Below are positions 7,187 through 14,745 of a stretch of 64,000 nt of DNA, piece by piece. Numbering within the stretch: position 1 is the first letter of the stretch; each line of letters begins with the position of its first letter. Under the pieces are notes generated by a model. It saw only the letters and a program-made list of their open reading frames with translations, had not been told where the DNA came from and did no database searches. The stretch is from positions 50,380 to 114,379 of the forward strand of contig NZ_CAKZHV010000030.1 of the NCBI RefSeq assembly GCF_936927845.1, read 5' to 3'. This DNA comes from an uncultured Sphingomonas sp. (GTDB lineage Bacteria; Pseudomonadota; Alphaproteobacteria; Sphingomonadales; Sphingomonadaceae). The position numbers and the translations under genes were made by a program.

Positions 7187-7236
7187 CCTCTTGCGTTTAC
7201 CCAGAGGGTTCAATACCTATGGGTTAAACCAAGAGG
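7187..7236 (+). promoter_or_regulatory. Promoter/operator with imperfect inverted repeat upstream of the MerR-like gene
   Basis: CCTCTTG (7187-7193) pairs with CAAGAGG (7230-7236), and GTTTACCC (7195-7202) pairs with GGGTTAAAC (7221-7229) apart from one extra base. Within the repeat lies a possible -35 TTGCGT (7191-7196) and -10 TACCTA (7214-7219), 17 bases apart. The right arm overlaps the ribosome-binding site AGAGG of the next gene. This suggests self-regulation or translational control. Confidence 0.5.
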
Positions 7237-7244
7237 TGATGAAC

Positions 7245-7718
7245 ATGGCTCCTTCCCCAAAACTTACCACTGCCGTGGCGTGCCGCGTGGCCCGCCTAAA
7301 CCGTGACCGCTTCAATGAGCACGTCGCCGCGGGCGCGTTCGGGTGCGCACCGGCCACCGTGCCGGGGCGTGCTCGCTTGTTCGATCAGCACGACATGATC
7401 GCGCTGTGGCTGTTCCGCGAGCTGATGGACGACGGGTTCAACGCGCAGCGCGCGGGCGCAATGGCGTGCGCCGTGGGCGAGGCGGCTCGCCAGAACCCCG
7501 ACGCGCCGGCCATCTCCTACGTGCAGGATTACTTCGCTGGCCGCGGCGATGCGTTCCCGGCCGATCAAGTTCCGGCTCATGCGGAATGGGACGACGTGCT
7601 GTTCAGCGGCACCGACATTCGCAAGGTCACGACGTTCCGCATCGGCAAGCTGCGCGACATGATCGCGCGCTACACCGCCGAGGAAGCGGCCATCATCGGC
7701 GATCCGGACGCCGAGTGA
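7245..7718 (+). CDS. MerR-like helix-turn-helix protein of the element (157 aa)
   Basis: I chose ATG 7245 (MAPSPKLTTAVACRVARLNR) because AGAGG lies eight bases upstream; ATG 7239 is too close to it. An N-terminal helix-turn-helix of MerR/excisionase style (TAVACRVARLNRDRFNEHVA, then a winged stretch GRARLFDQHDMIALWLFREL) occupies residues 8-60. Helices MDDGFNAQRAGAMACAVGEA follow, then a C-terminal region ending in FRIGKLRDMIARYTAEEAA. A promoter and inverted repeat precede it. It is a plausible transcriptional regulator of the downstream capsid genes. It could instead be a small terminase, which also carries an N-terminal HTH. I cannot choose by eye. Confidence 0.6.
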   Translation: MAPSPKLTTAVACRVARLNRDRFNEHVAAGAFGCAPATVPGRARLFDQHDMIALWLFRELMDDGFNAQRAGAMACAVGEAARQNPDAPAISYVQDYFAGRGDAFPADQVPAHAEWDDVLFSGTDIRKVTTFRIGKLRDMIARYTAEEAAIIGDPDAE

Positions 7719-7876
7719 ACCAGACACCACCCCTGACCGCCCGCGCTTGGGCATCGCCGATCGGGAGGGGTGGCCTCGCGCGTAACCCCGATCGGCACTC
7801 CTTCCATCGTCGTGAGACAGACGGGTTCACCGCGCCGGGGGCTCCGGCCCCCGGCCAGCATGAGGTTACACAATGA
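7715..7876 (+). other. Possible 53-aa coupled reading frame before the capsid gene
   Basis: A frame from GTG 7715, whose first bases overlap the previous stop (GTGA), ends at a TGA overlapping the capsid ATG (ATGA). The product is rich in Pro, Gly and Arg (PPLTARAWASPIGRGGLARN) and shows no fold. The stretch also contains two strong RNA hairpins, so it may be a structured leader rather than a gene. The double overlap is the only argument for translation. Confidence 0.3.
7756..7854 (+). other. Two GC-rich hairpins in the leader of the capsid gene
   Basis: GCCGATCGGG (7756-7765) is an exact inverted repeat of CCCGATCGGC (7787-7796), and CCGGGGGC (7835-7842) pairs with GCCCCCGG (7847-7854) across a four-base loop. 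No run of T follows, so these are not typical terminators. Placed just upstream of the most highly expressed structural gene, they could be mRNA-processing or stabilising structures. Confidence 0.45.
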
Positions 7877-9081
7877 GCAAGCTCGCCGCCCTCCTCGAAA
7901 AGCGCACGGCGATCGTCGCGCGCATGAACGAGGCGCACACCGCCGACAACGACAACGACTTCAAGGCAGCCGAGACGGAGTTGCGCGGCCTCGACACTCA
8001 GATCGACCGCCAGCGCGCGCTCGACGCCGCCGACCGCACCGACCTGGGCACGCCGCTGACCGGGGAGCGCACGCCCGAGTTCCGCAACTACAGCCTCGCG
8101 CGCCGCATCGCCGCGCAGCTCGACCCGACGATCGACGCCGGGCGCGAGCTAGAGATCGAGCAGGAGCTGCAGCGTCGCTCCGATATGCCGGCGCAGGGCA
8201 TCCGCGTGCCGCTCGAATACTTCGAGACGCGTGACGCGCAGACCACCGCCACCAGCGCGGCGATCGTGCCGACCGACTTCCGTCCGGAGCTGTTCACGTC
8301 GGCGCTCACCGCGGCGACCGTCATGCAGACGATGGGTGCAACCGTGCTCACTGGCCTGTCGGGCAACGTCGTGATCCCGCGCGAAACCGGATCGCCGAAC
8401 GTCGGCTGGGTCAACGAGAACGAGGCGCTGCCGACCGGGAACGCCAGCTTCGATAGCCTGACCCTCGCACCGCACCACGTCGGCGCCATCACGGAGCTTT
8501 CCCGCCAGCTCATCATGCAGGCGAGCCCGGCGGCGGACGGCATCCTGCGCCAGATGCTTTCGCGCAACATCGCGCTGGAGATCGACCGCGCCGCCATCGC
8601 CGGCACCGGCACGAACGCGCAGCCGACCGGCATCCTGAACGATCCGCTGGTGCCGACCGTCGCTTTCGACACGGACCTGTTCACGACCACCGCAAACATG
8701 ATCGGCAAGGCGGACCTCGCCAACGTCGGCAACACGCGCAGCTTCCTGTCGACCAACGGCGTGAAGGGCGTGGCAGCCAAGACGCGCGACACCAACGGGC
8801 ACCCGATCCCGTTCGCGGAAATCTTCCACAACGAGCCGGCACGCTTCTCCAACCAGGTGCCCGCCAACCTCGCGCCGAACGCGAACAAGCACGGGCTGAT
8901 CTATGGCGACTGGAGCGACTTCCTGATCGGCATCTGGTCGCAGCTCGACATTCTCGTGAACCCCTACGCGGAGACGGCCTACTCGAAGGGCAACATCCTG
9001 ATCCGCGCGATGGCAACGGTGGACTTCGGCGTTCGTCGCCCGGCCTCGTTCGTCAAGGCAACCGGCGTGGCGGCAGCGTGA
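7873..9081 (+). CDS. Major capsid protein, HK97 fold
   Basis: A 402-aa protein of the HK97 gp5 family. Residues 1-65 form a charged coiled coil (LAALLEKRTAIVARMNEAHT and following), matching the scaffold-like delta domain removed by the protease. The body has typical features: TDFRPELFTSALTAATVMQT, IPRETGSPNVGWVNENEALP, ITELSRQLIMQASPAADGIL and AIAGTGTNAQPTGILNDP. Length and motif order are complete. The gene is followed immediately by its protease (TGATG overlap). It indicates that the element builds its own capsid rather than remodelling a helper's. Confidence 0.93.
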   Translation: MSKLAALLEKRTAIVARMNEAHTADNDNDFKAAETELRGLDTQIDRQRALDAADRTDLGTPLTGERTPEFRNYSLARRIAAQLDPTIDAGRELEIEQELQRRSDMPAQGIRVPLEYFETRDAQTTATSAAIVPTDFRPELFTSALTAATVMQTMGATVLTGLSGNVVIPRETGSPNVGWVNENEALPTGNASFDSLTLAPHHVGAITELSRQLIMQASPAADGILRQMLSRNIALEIDRAAIAGTGTNAQPTGILNDPLVPTVAFDTDLFTTTANMIGKADLANVGNTRSFLSTNGVKGVAAKTRDTNGHPIPFAEIFHNEPARFSNQVPANLAPNANKHGLIYGDWSDFLIGIWSQLDILVNPYAETAYSKGNILIRAMATVDFGVRRPASFVKATGVAAA

Positions 9082-9620
9082 TGGCGGCGGCACCCCTCAT
9101 CGAGCGTCGCGCCTTCACCGAGGTGCGGTCGAGCGGGCGGCGCCTGGAGGGGTATGCCGCCACCTTCGGCAGCGAAGCGCAGCTGGGCAAGTTCGTGGAG
9201 ACGATCGAGCCCGGCGCGTTCCGCTCCAGTCTCACCGGCGACGTGCTGGCGCTGCTCGACCACGATGCGGGCAAGGTGCTCGGGCGCACGCGCTCGGGCA
9301 CGCTGCGGCTGTCCGAGGATAGCCGCGGGCTCGCCTTCTCGCTCGACCTGCCCGAGACGGCAGCCGGGCGCGACGCGCTGGCGCTTGCCGAGCGTGGCGA
9401 CCTGGGCGGTATGTCGTTCGGGTTCACGGTGCCGCGCAACGGCGATCGGTGGGCGGGCAGCAAGCGCAGTCTCGTGAACGTGGCGCTTCGCGAGATCAGC
9501 GTCGTGTCGGCGTGGCCAGCCTATCCCGACACCGAGCTTGCCTTGCGCTCGCGCACCGACCCCGCGGCAGCCGCACGCGCCCGCCGCCTCATTCTCGCGG
9601 AGCTTGGCGCATGGGCATGA
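9081..9620 (+). CDS. HK97-family prohead protease
   Basis: A 179-aa protease in the U35/HK97 gp4 family. The start is the ATG that overlaps the capsid stop; a GTG three bases upstream would add one residue. Catalytic histidine H61 sits in LALLDHDAGKVLGR, and the nucleophile serine S112 in GDLGGMSFGFTV, followed by LREISVVSAWPAYPDTEL, all as expected. It cleaves the N-terminal domain of the capsid protein during maturation. Gene order here is capsid, protease, portal, the reverse of the usual portal, protease, capsid. Confidence 0.92.
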   Translation: MAAAPLIERRAFTEVRSSGRRLEGYAATFGSEAQLGKFVETIEPGAFRSSLTGDVLALLDHDAGKVLGRTRSGTLRLSEDSRGLAFSLDLPETAAGRDALALAERGDLGGMSFGFTVPRNGDRWAGSKRSLVNVALREISVVSAWPAYPDTELALRSRTDPAAAARARRLILAELGAWA

Positions 9621-10765
9621 TCGACCGCCTCGCATCGTTCGCCGGCTTCGAGCGGCGTTCCGACACCAGCCTGACCGATCCGTCGTGGAGCGCGATTGCG
9701 CCCGGCATCGGCTACCCCGGCGCGCTGTCGGCCCGCGCGCATGAGAACCTATCCACGGTGCTCGCCTGCACCAGCGCGATCAGCACCGCGCTCGCCTATG
9801 TGCCGGCGCTGATCTACAGCAACCGGGGCGATACTCGCACGGAGCTGCTCGACCACCCTGTGCGCCGCCTGACGCGCGCGGGCGTGAACGACACCACCAC
9901 CTGGCCCGACTTTCTCGAACACCTCGTGGCGTCGGCGCTGCTCACTGGCAACGGCCTCGCGACGATCGAGCGCGACGGCGGCGGCGCAATCACCGGACTG
10001 TCATGGGTGCCGTGGGGTATGGTGACGGTGCAGTACCTGCGCAGCGGCCGGCTCGCCTATGACGTGGCAGACGGCCGGGGAGGGGTGCAGCGCTACCTAC
10101 AGGGCGAGGTGCTGCACCTGCGCGACCGAACCGATGATGGGTTGATCGGCCGTTCGCGCCTCTCGCGCGCGGCGGACGCGGTGGCGGGTGTGATCGCGTC
10201 CAACACCTTTGCGCGTGCCTTTCTGGAGAAGGGCGCGCAGCCGAGCGGGATCATCAGCTACGACGGGCCGATGACGCTCGAACAGCGTGACAGCCTGCGC
10301 GACGCCTACAACCGCAAGCACGCCGGTGCGGGCAACGCCGGGCGCGTGATGATCCTGGACGATGGGCTCAAGTGGACGCAGATGCAGATCAGCCCCGAGG
10401 ACGCGGAGCTGCTGGAAAGCCGCAAGTTCGGCGTGGAGGAAATCTGCCGGCTGTTCCAGGTGCCGCCCCCGCTGGTGCAGGACTACAGCCACAACACCTT
10501 CACCAATTCGGAGACGGCCGGGCGCTGGTTTGCGCAGTTCACGCTCGCGCCTTGGGCGCGCAAGCTGGAGGCAGAGTTCGCGCGTAGCGTGCTGGTCGAC
10601 GGCACCGAGCTGGAGCTTGACCTATCGGGCTTCCTGCGCGGCGATCCTCAGACCCGCTGGGCAAACCACAAGATCGCGATCGACGCGGGCGTGCTCGACG
10701 CTGACGAGGTGCGGCAGGTTGAAGGCTGGAACCCGCGCGGTAAGCCGGTGGAGGCGGGGGAGTAA
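9611..10765 (+). CDS. Phage portal protein (HK97 family)
   Basis: I chose ATG 9611 (MGMIDRLASFAGFERRSDTS), which has GGAG eight bases upstream; ATG 9617 overlaps the protease stop as ATGA. The 384-aa protein shows portal-family features: ARAHENLSTVLACTSAISTA, LLDHPVRRLTRAGVNDTTTW, FLEHLVASALLTGNGLATIE, FLEKGAQPSGIISYDGPMTL and VPPPLVQDYSHNTFTNSE. It forms the dodecameric ring through which DNA enters the capsid. It is the last structural gene; connector and tail genes that normally follow are absent and the next genes are for excision and integration. Its stop overlaps the next start (TAATG). Confidence 0.92.
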   Translation: MGMIDRLASFAGFERRSDTSLTDPSWSAIAPGIGYPGALSARAHENLSTVLACTSAISTALAYVPALIYSNRGDTRTELLDHPVRRLTRAGVNDTTTWPDFLEHLVASALLTGNGLATIERDGGGAITGLSWVPWGMVTVQYLRSGRLAYDVADGRGGVQRYLQGEVLHLRDRTDDGLIGRSRLSRAADAVAGVIASNTFARAFLEKGAQPSGIISYDGPMTLEQRDSLRDAYNRKHAGAGNAGRVMILDDGLKWTQMQISPEDAELLESRKFGVEEICRLFQVPPPLVQDYSHNTFTNSETAGRWFAQFTLAPWARKLEAEFARSVLVDGTELELDLSGFLRGDPQTRWANHKIAIDAGVLDADEVRQVEGWNPRGKPVEAGE

Positions 10766-10995
10766 TGGCAAGCGCGCCTGACTGGCCTGCGATGATGCGC
10801 CGCGCGACCGCCGCGAGCTACTGCGACATGAAGGTCGCGGAGTTCGAGGGCGAGGTCGCGACCGGGCGTTTCCCGTCGCCGGTCCTGCTCGGGCGCGAGG
10901 AACGCTGGAGCCGCAAGCTGTTGGACGAGGCGCTTGAACGCCTAACAGGTTCAGCCGCGCCCGACTGGCGTCGAGGGAGCAACCTATATGCGTAA
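10765..10995 (+). CDS. AlpA/excisionase-like HTH protein
   Basis: A 76-aa protein with the compact winged helix-turn-helix pattern of AlpA and excisionase proteins: MMRRATAASYCDMKVAEFEG, then GRFPSPVLLGREERWSRKLL with the typical G.FP.P....R..RW motif. Such proteins regulate or direct integrase-mediated excision. It overlaps the portal gene by one base at the start and the integrase gene by eight bases at the end. A full-length AlpA-like gene beside an integrase is a common hallmark of satellites. Confidence 0.8.
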   Translation: MASAPDWPAMMRRATAASYCDMKVAEFEGEVATGRFPSPVLLGREERWSRKLLDEALERLTGSAAPDWRRGSNLYA

Positions 10996-11995
10996 GCTGC
11001 CCTACGTGAAGCTCGTTACCGCGAAGGGGAAGCGGTACACCTATTTCGACACCGGCACGAAAACGCCAGCCGGCAAGCCGATCTACACGCGGCTGCCCGC
11101 GATCGGCACGGCCGGGTTCGGCGACGCCTATGCCTCGTGTCTGGCAGGTCGCACCCGGCGCGCGAACGTGGCGGCGGTGCTGACCGTGCCGGCGCTGATC
11201 GACCTCTACGAACGCAGCCCGGAGTTCCACCGCCTAGCACCCTCCACGCGCCGCACGTACAGCCTGTACCTCGCCGTTATCGCCAAGCAGCTGAACACCG
11301 CGCCGGCCGGCGAGGTCGAGCGGCGCGACGTGTTGCAGATGCGCGCGAAGATGGCGGATCGCACCGGCGCGGCGAACGGCATGATCCGCACCATGCGCGC
11401 GCTGTACCGCTGGTCGCGTGACAACGAGCACGTGACGAACGATCCCTGCGCTGGCGTCGCGCTGTTCGACTCGAAGGATTACGAGCCGTGGCCCGACGAC
11501 CTGCTCGACCAGGCGCTCGCCAGCGACGATCCCGCGATCAGGCTACCGGCCGCGCTGCTCTACTACACCGCGCAGCGTATCGGCGACGTGTGCAAGATGC
11601 GCTGGAGCGACGTGCGCGACGGCTTCGCGATGGTGAAGCAGGAGAAGACCGGCAAGGACATGGAGATCCTGCTGCACGCCTCCCTGCGCGCCGAGCTGGA
11701 CCGGAGCCCGCGCGCGGCCCTGACGATCCTCGCCGATAGCGTCGGACGCCCACTCAAGGTCGCGGCTCTACGCGACCGATTGCAGACATGGGCGGCGGAG
11801 CGCGAGCACAAGATCGTGCCGCACGGCCTGCGCAAGAACGCGGTGAACGCCTTGCTGGAGGCGGGCTGCACCGTCGCGGAAACTGCCGCTGTCAGCGGGC
11901 AGTCGCTCCAGATGGTCGAGCACTACGCGAAGCGCCGTTCGGGCCGGAAGCTGTCAACTGCGGCGATCCACAAGCTGGAGCGGTCCAAAGCATGA
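10988..11995 (+). CDS. int: Tyrosine recombinase (integrase)
   Basis: A 335-aa integrase. An N-terminal arm-binding-like domain is followed by a core-binding helical domain (about 65-155) and the catalytic domain. Catalytic residues visible are R197 in YTAQRIGDVCKMRWSDV, a lysine in KQEKTGKDMEI, H279 and R282 in VPHGLRKNAVNALL, and the nucleophile Y313 in QMVEHYAKRR. The position usually holding His or Trp before the tyrosine is glutamine (SGQSLQ), a variation to note. The gene lies 46 bases from the right core repeat, the normal place beside attP. It is co-directional and overlapping with the structural operon, so expression of integrase and capsid genes may be linked. Confidence 0.92.
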   Translation: MRKLPYVKLVTAKGKRYTYFDTGTKTPAGKPIYTRLPAIGTAGFGDAYASCLAGRTRRANVAAVLTVPALIDLYERSPEFHRLAPSTRRTYSLYLAVIAKQLNTAPAGEVERRDVLQMRAKMADRTGAANGMIRTMRALYRWSRDNEHVTNDPCAGVALFDSKDYEPWPDDLLDQALASDDPAIRLPAALLYYTAQRIGDVCKMRWSDVRDGFAMVKQEKTGKDMEILLHASLRAELDRSPRAALTILADSVGRPLKVAALRDRLQTWAAEREHKIVPHGLRKNAVNALLEAGCTVAETAAVSGQSLQMVEHYAKRRSGRKLSTAAIHKLERSKA

Positions 11996-11998
11996 ACA

Positions 11999-12018
11999 GG
12001 AAAACCGAGTGGAAAACC
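11999..12018 (+). repeat. Paired integrase arm-type repeats, right end
   Basis: GGAAAACC occurs at 11999-12006 and 12011-12018, directly after the integrase stop and 24 bases before the right core. The same octamer appears twice at the left end. The symmetry at both junctions supports the proposed ends of the element. Confidence 0.5.
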
Positions 12019-12041
12019 ACAGCGATTACCGAGGAGGTTGA

Positions 12042-12054
12042 GTTGACGCGGCGT
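12042..12054. other. Right attachment-site core (attR candidate)
   Basis: An exact second copy of the 13-base repeat at 1636-1648, followed by TAAAC. Joining the left flank to the bases after 12054 would restore an intergenic region of about 80 bases between the divergent 44-aa gene and the glycosyltransferase. That is a sensible length for a divergent promoter. Confidence 0.5.
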
Positions 12055-12082
12055 TAAACCTGCCTGGGGCAGGAGGGTCGCC

Positions 12083-13318
12083 ATGCGCATCCTCCACGTT
12101 CTCGATCACGGCTTGCCGCTGCAGAGCGGCTACACCTTTCGCACCCGCGCGATCCTGACCGCGCAGATGGCGCGCGGGTGGCAGGTCGCGGCGGTCACGG
12201 GGGCGCGGCAGGGGGCAACCGCGTTGGCGGAAGAGAAGGTCGACGGGATCGACTTCTTCCGCACTACGCCGCCGGGCAAACTGCCTGCGCCACTGGGTGA
12301 GCTGCGCGAGATCGCGGCACTCGCCGCCCGCGTCGAAGAGGTGGCGGAGCGGTTCCGCCCCGACGTGCTCCACGCGCATTCGCCGGTGCTGGGCGGGCTC
12401 GCCGCGCTACGCGTTGCGCGCCGTCGGGGCTTGCCGCTGCTCTACGAAATTCGCGCCTTCTGGGAGGATGCCGCGGTCGGCAACGGGACGGGGCGCGAGG
12501 GAAGCGCACGCTACCGCGCGACGCGCGCGCTGGAGACGTGGCTATGCCGCCGCGCCGACGCGGTCGCGGTGATCTGCGACGGGCTTCGCGGCGACCTGAT
12601 CGCGCGCGGCATTCCACCTGCCAAGATCATCGTGTCGCCCAACGGCGTTGACCTGACGCTGTTCGGCACCCCGCCGGTGCGTGACACGGCCCTCGCGGCC
12701 GAATTGGGGCTGGGCGACGAGGTGATCGGCTTCATCGGCAGCTTCTACGATTACGAAGGCCTGGACGACCTGATCGCCGCGATGCCCGCGCTGGTGGCGG
12801 CGCGGCCTGGCGCGCAACTGCTGCTGGTCGGCGGCGGGCCGATGGAGGCGGCGCTGCGCGCGCAGGCGAACGCTTCGCCTGTGGCGGCGCAGATCCGCTT
12901 CGTCGGGCGCGTGCCGCACGCCGAGGTCGAGCGTTACTACAGCCTGGTCGACGTGCTCGCCTATCCCCGCAAGCGGATGCGGCTGACCAATCTCGTCACG
13001 CCGTTGAAGCCGCTGGAGGCGATGGCGCAGGAACGGATCGTCGCCGCGTCCGACATCGGCGGCCACCGCGAACTGATCCGCGACCGCGACACCGGCACGT
13101 TGTTCGCGCCCGACGATCCGGCCGCGATCGCCGCGGCGCTGGCGGGATTGCTCGCCGATCGATCCGAATGGCCCGCCCGGCGGCGGCGCGCGCGCGCCTT
13201 TGTCGAGGCCGAGCGTAACTGGTCGTCAAATATTGCGCGCTACGACCCCGTTTACCACGAACTCGCGAACGCGCGGCAGGACCCAGCATGGCAAGCACAT
13301 TCCCCCTTGAACGCGTGA
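12083..13318 (+). CDS. Glycosyltransferase family 4, PEP-CTERM/XrtA-system type
   Basis: A 411-aa GT-B glycosyltransferase. It opens MRILHVLDHGLPLQSGYTFR, a signature of the XrtA-associated glycosyltransferase family (TIGR04063-like). The donor-binding half has IIVSPNGVDLTLFG, IGFIGSFYDYEGLDDLIAAM, LLLVGGGPMEAALRAQA and PLKPLEAMAQERIVAASDIG. A clear AGGAGG precedes the ATG. It acts in the cytoplasm on a lipid-linked exopolysaccharide precursor and belongs functionally with the ligase-like and acyltransferase genes at 1-1594, from which the inserted element separates it. It overlaps the next gene by 31 bases in another frame. Confidence 0.88.
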   Translation: MRILHVLDHGLPLQSGYTFRTRAILTAQMARGWQVAAVTGARQGATALAEEKVDGIDFFRTTPPGKLPAPLGELREIAALAARVEEVAERFRPDVLHAHSPVLGGLAALRVARRRGLPLLYEIRAFWEDAAVGNGTGREGSARYRATRALETWLCRRADAVAVICDGLRGDLIARGIPPAKIIVSPNGVDLTLFGTPPVRDTALAAELGLGDEVIGFIGSFYDYEGLDDLIAAMPALVAARPGAQLLLVGGGPMEAALRAQANASPVAAQIRFVGRVPHAEVERYYSLVDVLAYPRKRMRLTNLVTPLKPLEAMAQERIVAASDIGGHRELIRDRDTGTLFAPDDPAAIAAALAGLLADRSEWPARRRRARAFVEAERNWSSNIARYDPVYHELANARQDPAWQAHSPLNA

Positions 13319-14442
13319 GGCATCATGCCGCGCCCGCGATCGCGCTGCTGATCGGGCTCGGCGTCGCGGTCGGCATCGCCACGGTGCCGAGCGACGTGCT
13401 GAACGCCGCGGTCGACCGCGCCGGGTTCGCGAGCGTGCTGCCCGCCGCCGCGTCACCGATCGGCACGACCGGGCGCACGATCCTGGCGCTCGCGGCAGGC
13501 GCGCTGATCGCCGCGTGCGGCTTTGCGCCGCAGGGCAAGGCATGGCTGCGCGCGCGGCTCGACGCCTTCGCGCGCGCGCCGCGTGCGGTCGTCGATGGCG
13601 AGGAGGAGCCGGCACCGGTCGTGCGCCGCGCCGACGCGCACCCGGACGCACCGCCGCGTCGCCCGATCCGCGCGGCGAGCGACCTGGGCGATCCGCTGCC
13701 GATCTTCGGCGAGGAGGATCACCGGTCCGCCCCGCTGCCGCCGCCCGCCGAGCAGCCGCTGCCCGCCGATCTCGACCGCCCGCTCGCCGATTTCGATCCC
13801 GCCGCGGTGCCGCTGCGACCGATGGCACCGCCAGAGCCGCTTCCGCCGCTTGTCCGCCGCGCCGAGCCGGTCGCGACGCACGAGGTAGCCGCGCCAAGCG
13901 CCGCGGCGCTCCCCCGCGAGGAGGAACCGCGCGCGTGGGTCGAGCAGGTCGATGAGCCGAAAACCGATGCGAGCGGCGGGAGCGACGAGGCCGAGTGGCG
14001 CGAATGGGTCGAAGACGATCATCGCGAAACCGTGCCGCCGCCGGTTCTGGCACCAGAACCTGTCGAGACGGCGGCGATGCAACCCGGCCAGCTTGGCGAA
14101 GACGCGGTCGCTCCGATAGCGCCGGGTGCGCCTGCAAGCGAGCCGGCGGCACGCGCGCCGGTTTCGCCGCGCCTGGTGAGGCCCGGCGCGCAATCGCCCG
14201 CCGCGTTCGCGAGCGTGGCGGAAGACGAGTCGATCGCGGGGTTGCTCGCCCGGCTGGAACGCGGTGCGGCGCAGCGGCGGATCGTCGCGGCCCCGATCGC
14301 TGCGCCGCCGCAGGTGTCCGCCACGGTGGCCGAGCCGCAGCCGGCACCTTCACCGATCGGCGACGCGACACCCGCCGAACCGCCCGCGCCGGTGTCACTC
14401 GACGACACGCTGCAACGCCTGCGCCGTCTCGCCGCGGGGTGA
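13288..14442 (+). CDS. Membrane-anchored proline/alanine-rich protein of unknown function
   Basis: A 384-aa protein with two N-terminal hydrophobic segments (about residues 14-35 and 58-76). A long low-complexity region rich in Pro, Ala, Glu and Arg follows (for example APVVRRADAHPDAPPRRPIR). It ends in a short helical tail VSLDDTLQRLRRLAAG. It is probably anchored in the inner membrane with a disordered cytoplasmic region. It overlaps the end of the glycosyltransferase gene by 31 bases, which implies coupling in the exopolysaccharide transcript. No known domain; a scaffold role is speculation. Confidence 0.65.
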   Translation: MASTFPLERVRHHAAPAIALLIGLGVAVGIATVPSDVLNAAVDRAGFASVLPAAASPIGTTGRTILALAAGALIAACGFAPQGKAWLRARLDAFARAPRAVVDGEEEPAPVVRRADAHPDAPPRRPIRAASDLGDPLPIFGEEDHRSAPLPPPAEQPLPADLDRPLADFDPAAVPLRPMAPPEPLPPLVRRAEPVATHEVAAPSAAALPREEEPRAWVEQVDEPKTDASGGSDEAEWREWVEDDHRETVPPPVLAPEPVETAAMQPGQLGEDAVAPIAPGAPASEPAARAPVSPRLVRPGAQSPAAFASVAEDESIAGLLARLERGAAQRRIVAAPIAAPPQVSATVAEPQPAPSPIGDATPAEPPAPVSLDDTLQRLRRLAAG

Positions 14443-14745
14443 TCAGGCGAGCGCGACCGTCACGCCCTCAAGCCGGAAGCGCGCGGCGTCGCCCGCACCC
14501 TCGCGCGCGCTGACGCGGAGTTCGGCAACGACGTGACCAGGCACCGCCAGTTCGTCGTCCTGCAAGGTGGCGAGCCAGGCGTCTAGCGCGTCGCCGCGCG
14601 TGCCGCATGCCTCAACCACGTGACGCGCTCCGGTGAAGGTCGCGGAGCGCCACTCGCGCGCGGCGTGCGACGCGATCGCGATCGGCGCGCCCGCACGCCG
14701 CGCCGACGCGCACAATGCGCGCTCCAGCCGCTCGGCCGCGCGCAT
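14443..14745 (-). CDS. Hypothetical protein (100 aa), second gene of a minus-strand pair
   Basis: From ATG 14745 the product reads MRAAERLERALCASARRAGA onward, with HAAREWRSATFTGARHVVEA and a C-terminal beta-rich part (PGHVVAELRVSAREGAGDAA). An earlier in-frame start would run through the neighbouring small gene and was rejected. Its ATG overlaps the upstream stop (TGATG), so the two are coupled. It ends convergent with the gene at 13288. No family recognised; the compact alpha/beta pattern and coupling suggest a real gene. Confidence 0.6.
   Translation of the reverse strand: MRAAERLERALCASARRAGAPIAIASHAAREWRSATFTGARHVVEACGTRGDALDAWLATLQDDELAVPGHVVAELRVSAREGAGDAARFRLEGVTVALA

Larger units (their letters stand above)
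1649..12054 (+). mobile_element. Tail-less capsid-encoding phage satellite-like element (or decayed prophage)
   Basis: An insertion of about 10.4 kb, nearly all on the plus strand. In order it carries a primase-helicase, a small protein, an HNH nuclease, the large terminase, a counter-strand RHH pair, small unknown proteins, a MerR-like protein, major capsid protein, prohead protease, portal, an AlpA/excisionase-like protein and a tyrosine integrase next to the right end. No tail, head-tail connector, lysis, holin or small-terminase gene is recognisable. This gene set matches capsid-forming phage-inducible islands (satellites that make their own capsid and borrow helper tails) better than a complete prophage. 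A deleted prophage is the alternative. Ends are supported by the 13-bp direct repeat and paired GGAAAACC repeats. It sits in the intergenic region between divergent exopolysaccharide genes, not in a tRNA gene. Confidence 0.7.

Noticed and set aside
1649..12054. A gene transfer agent
   Set aside because: RcGTA-like clusters carry tail and head-tail genes and lack an integrase, a primase and att repeats; this element shows the opposite set.
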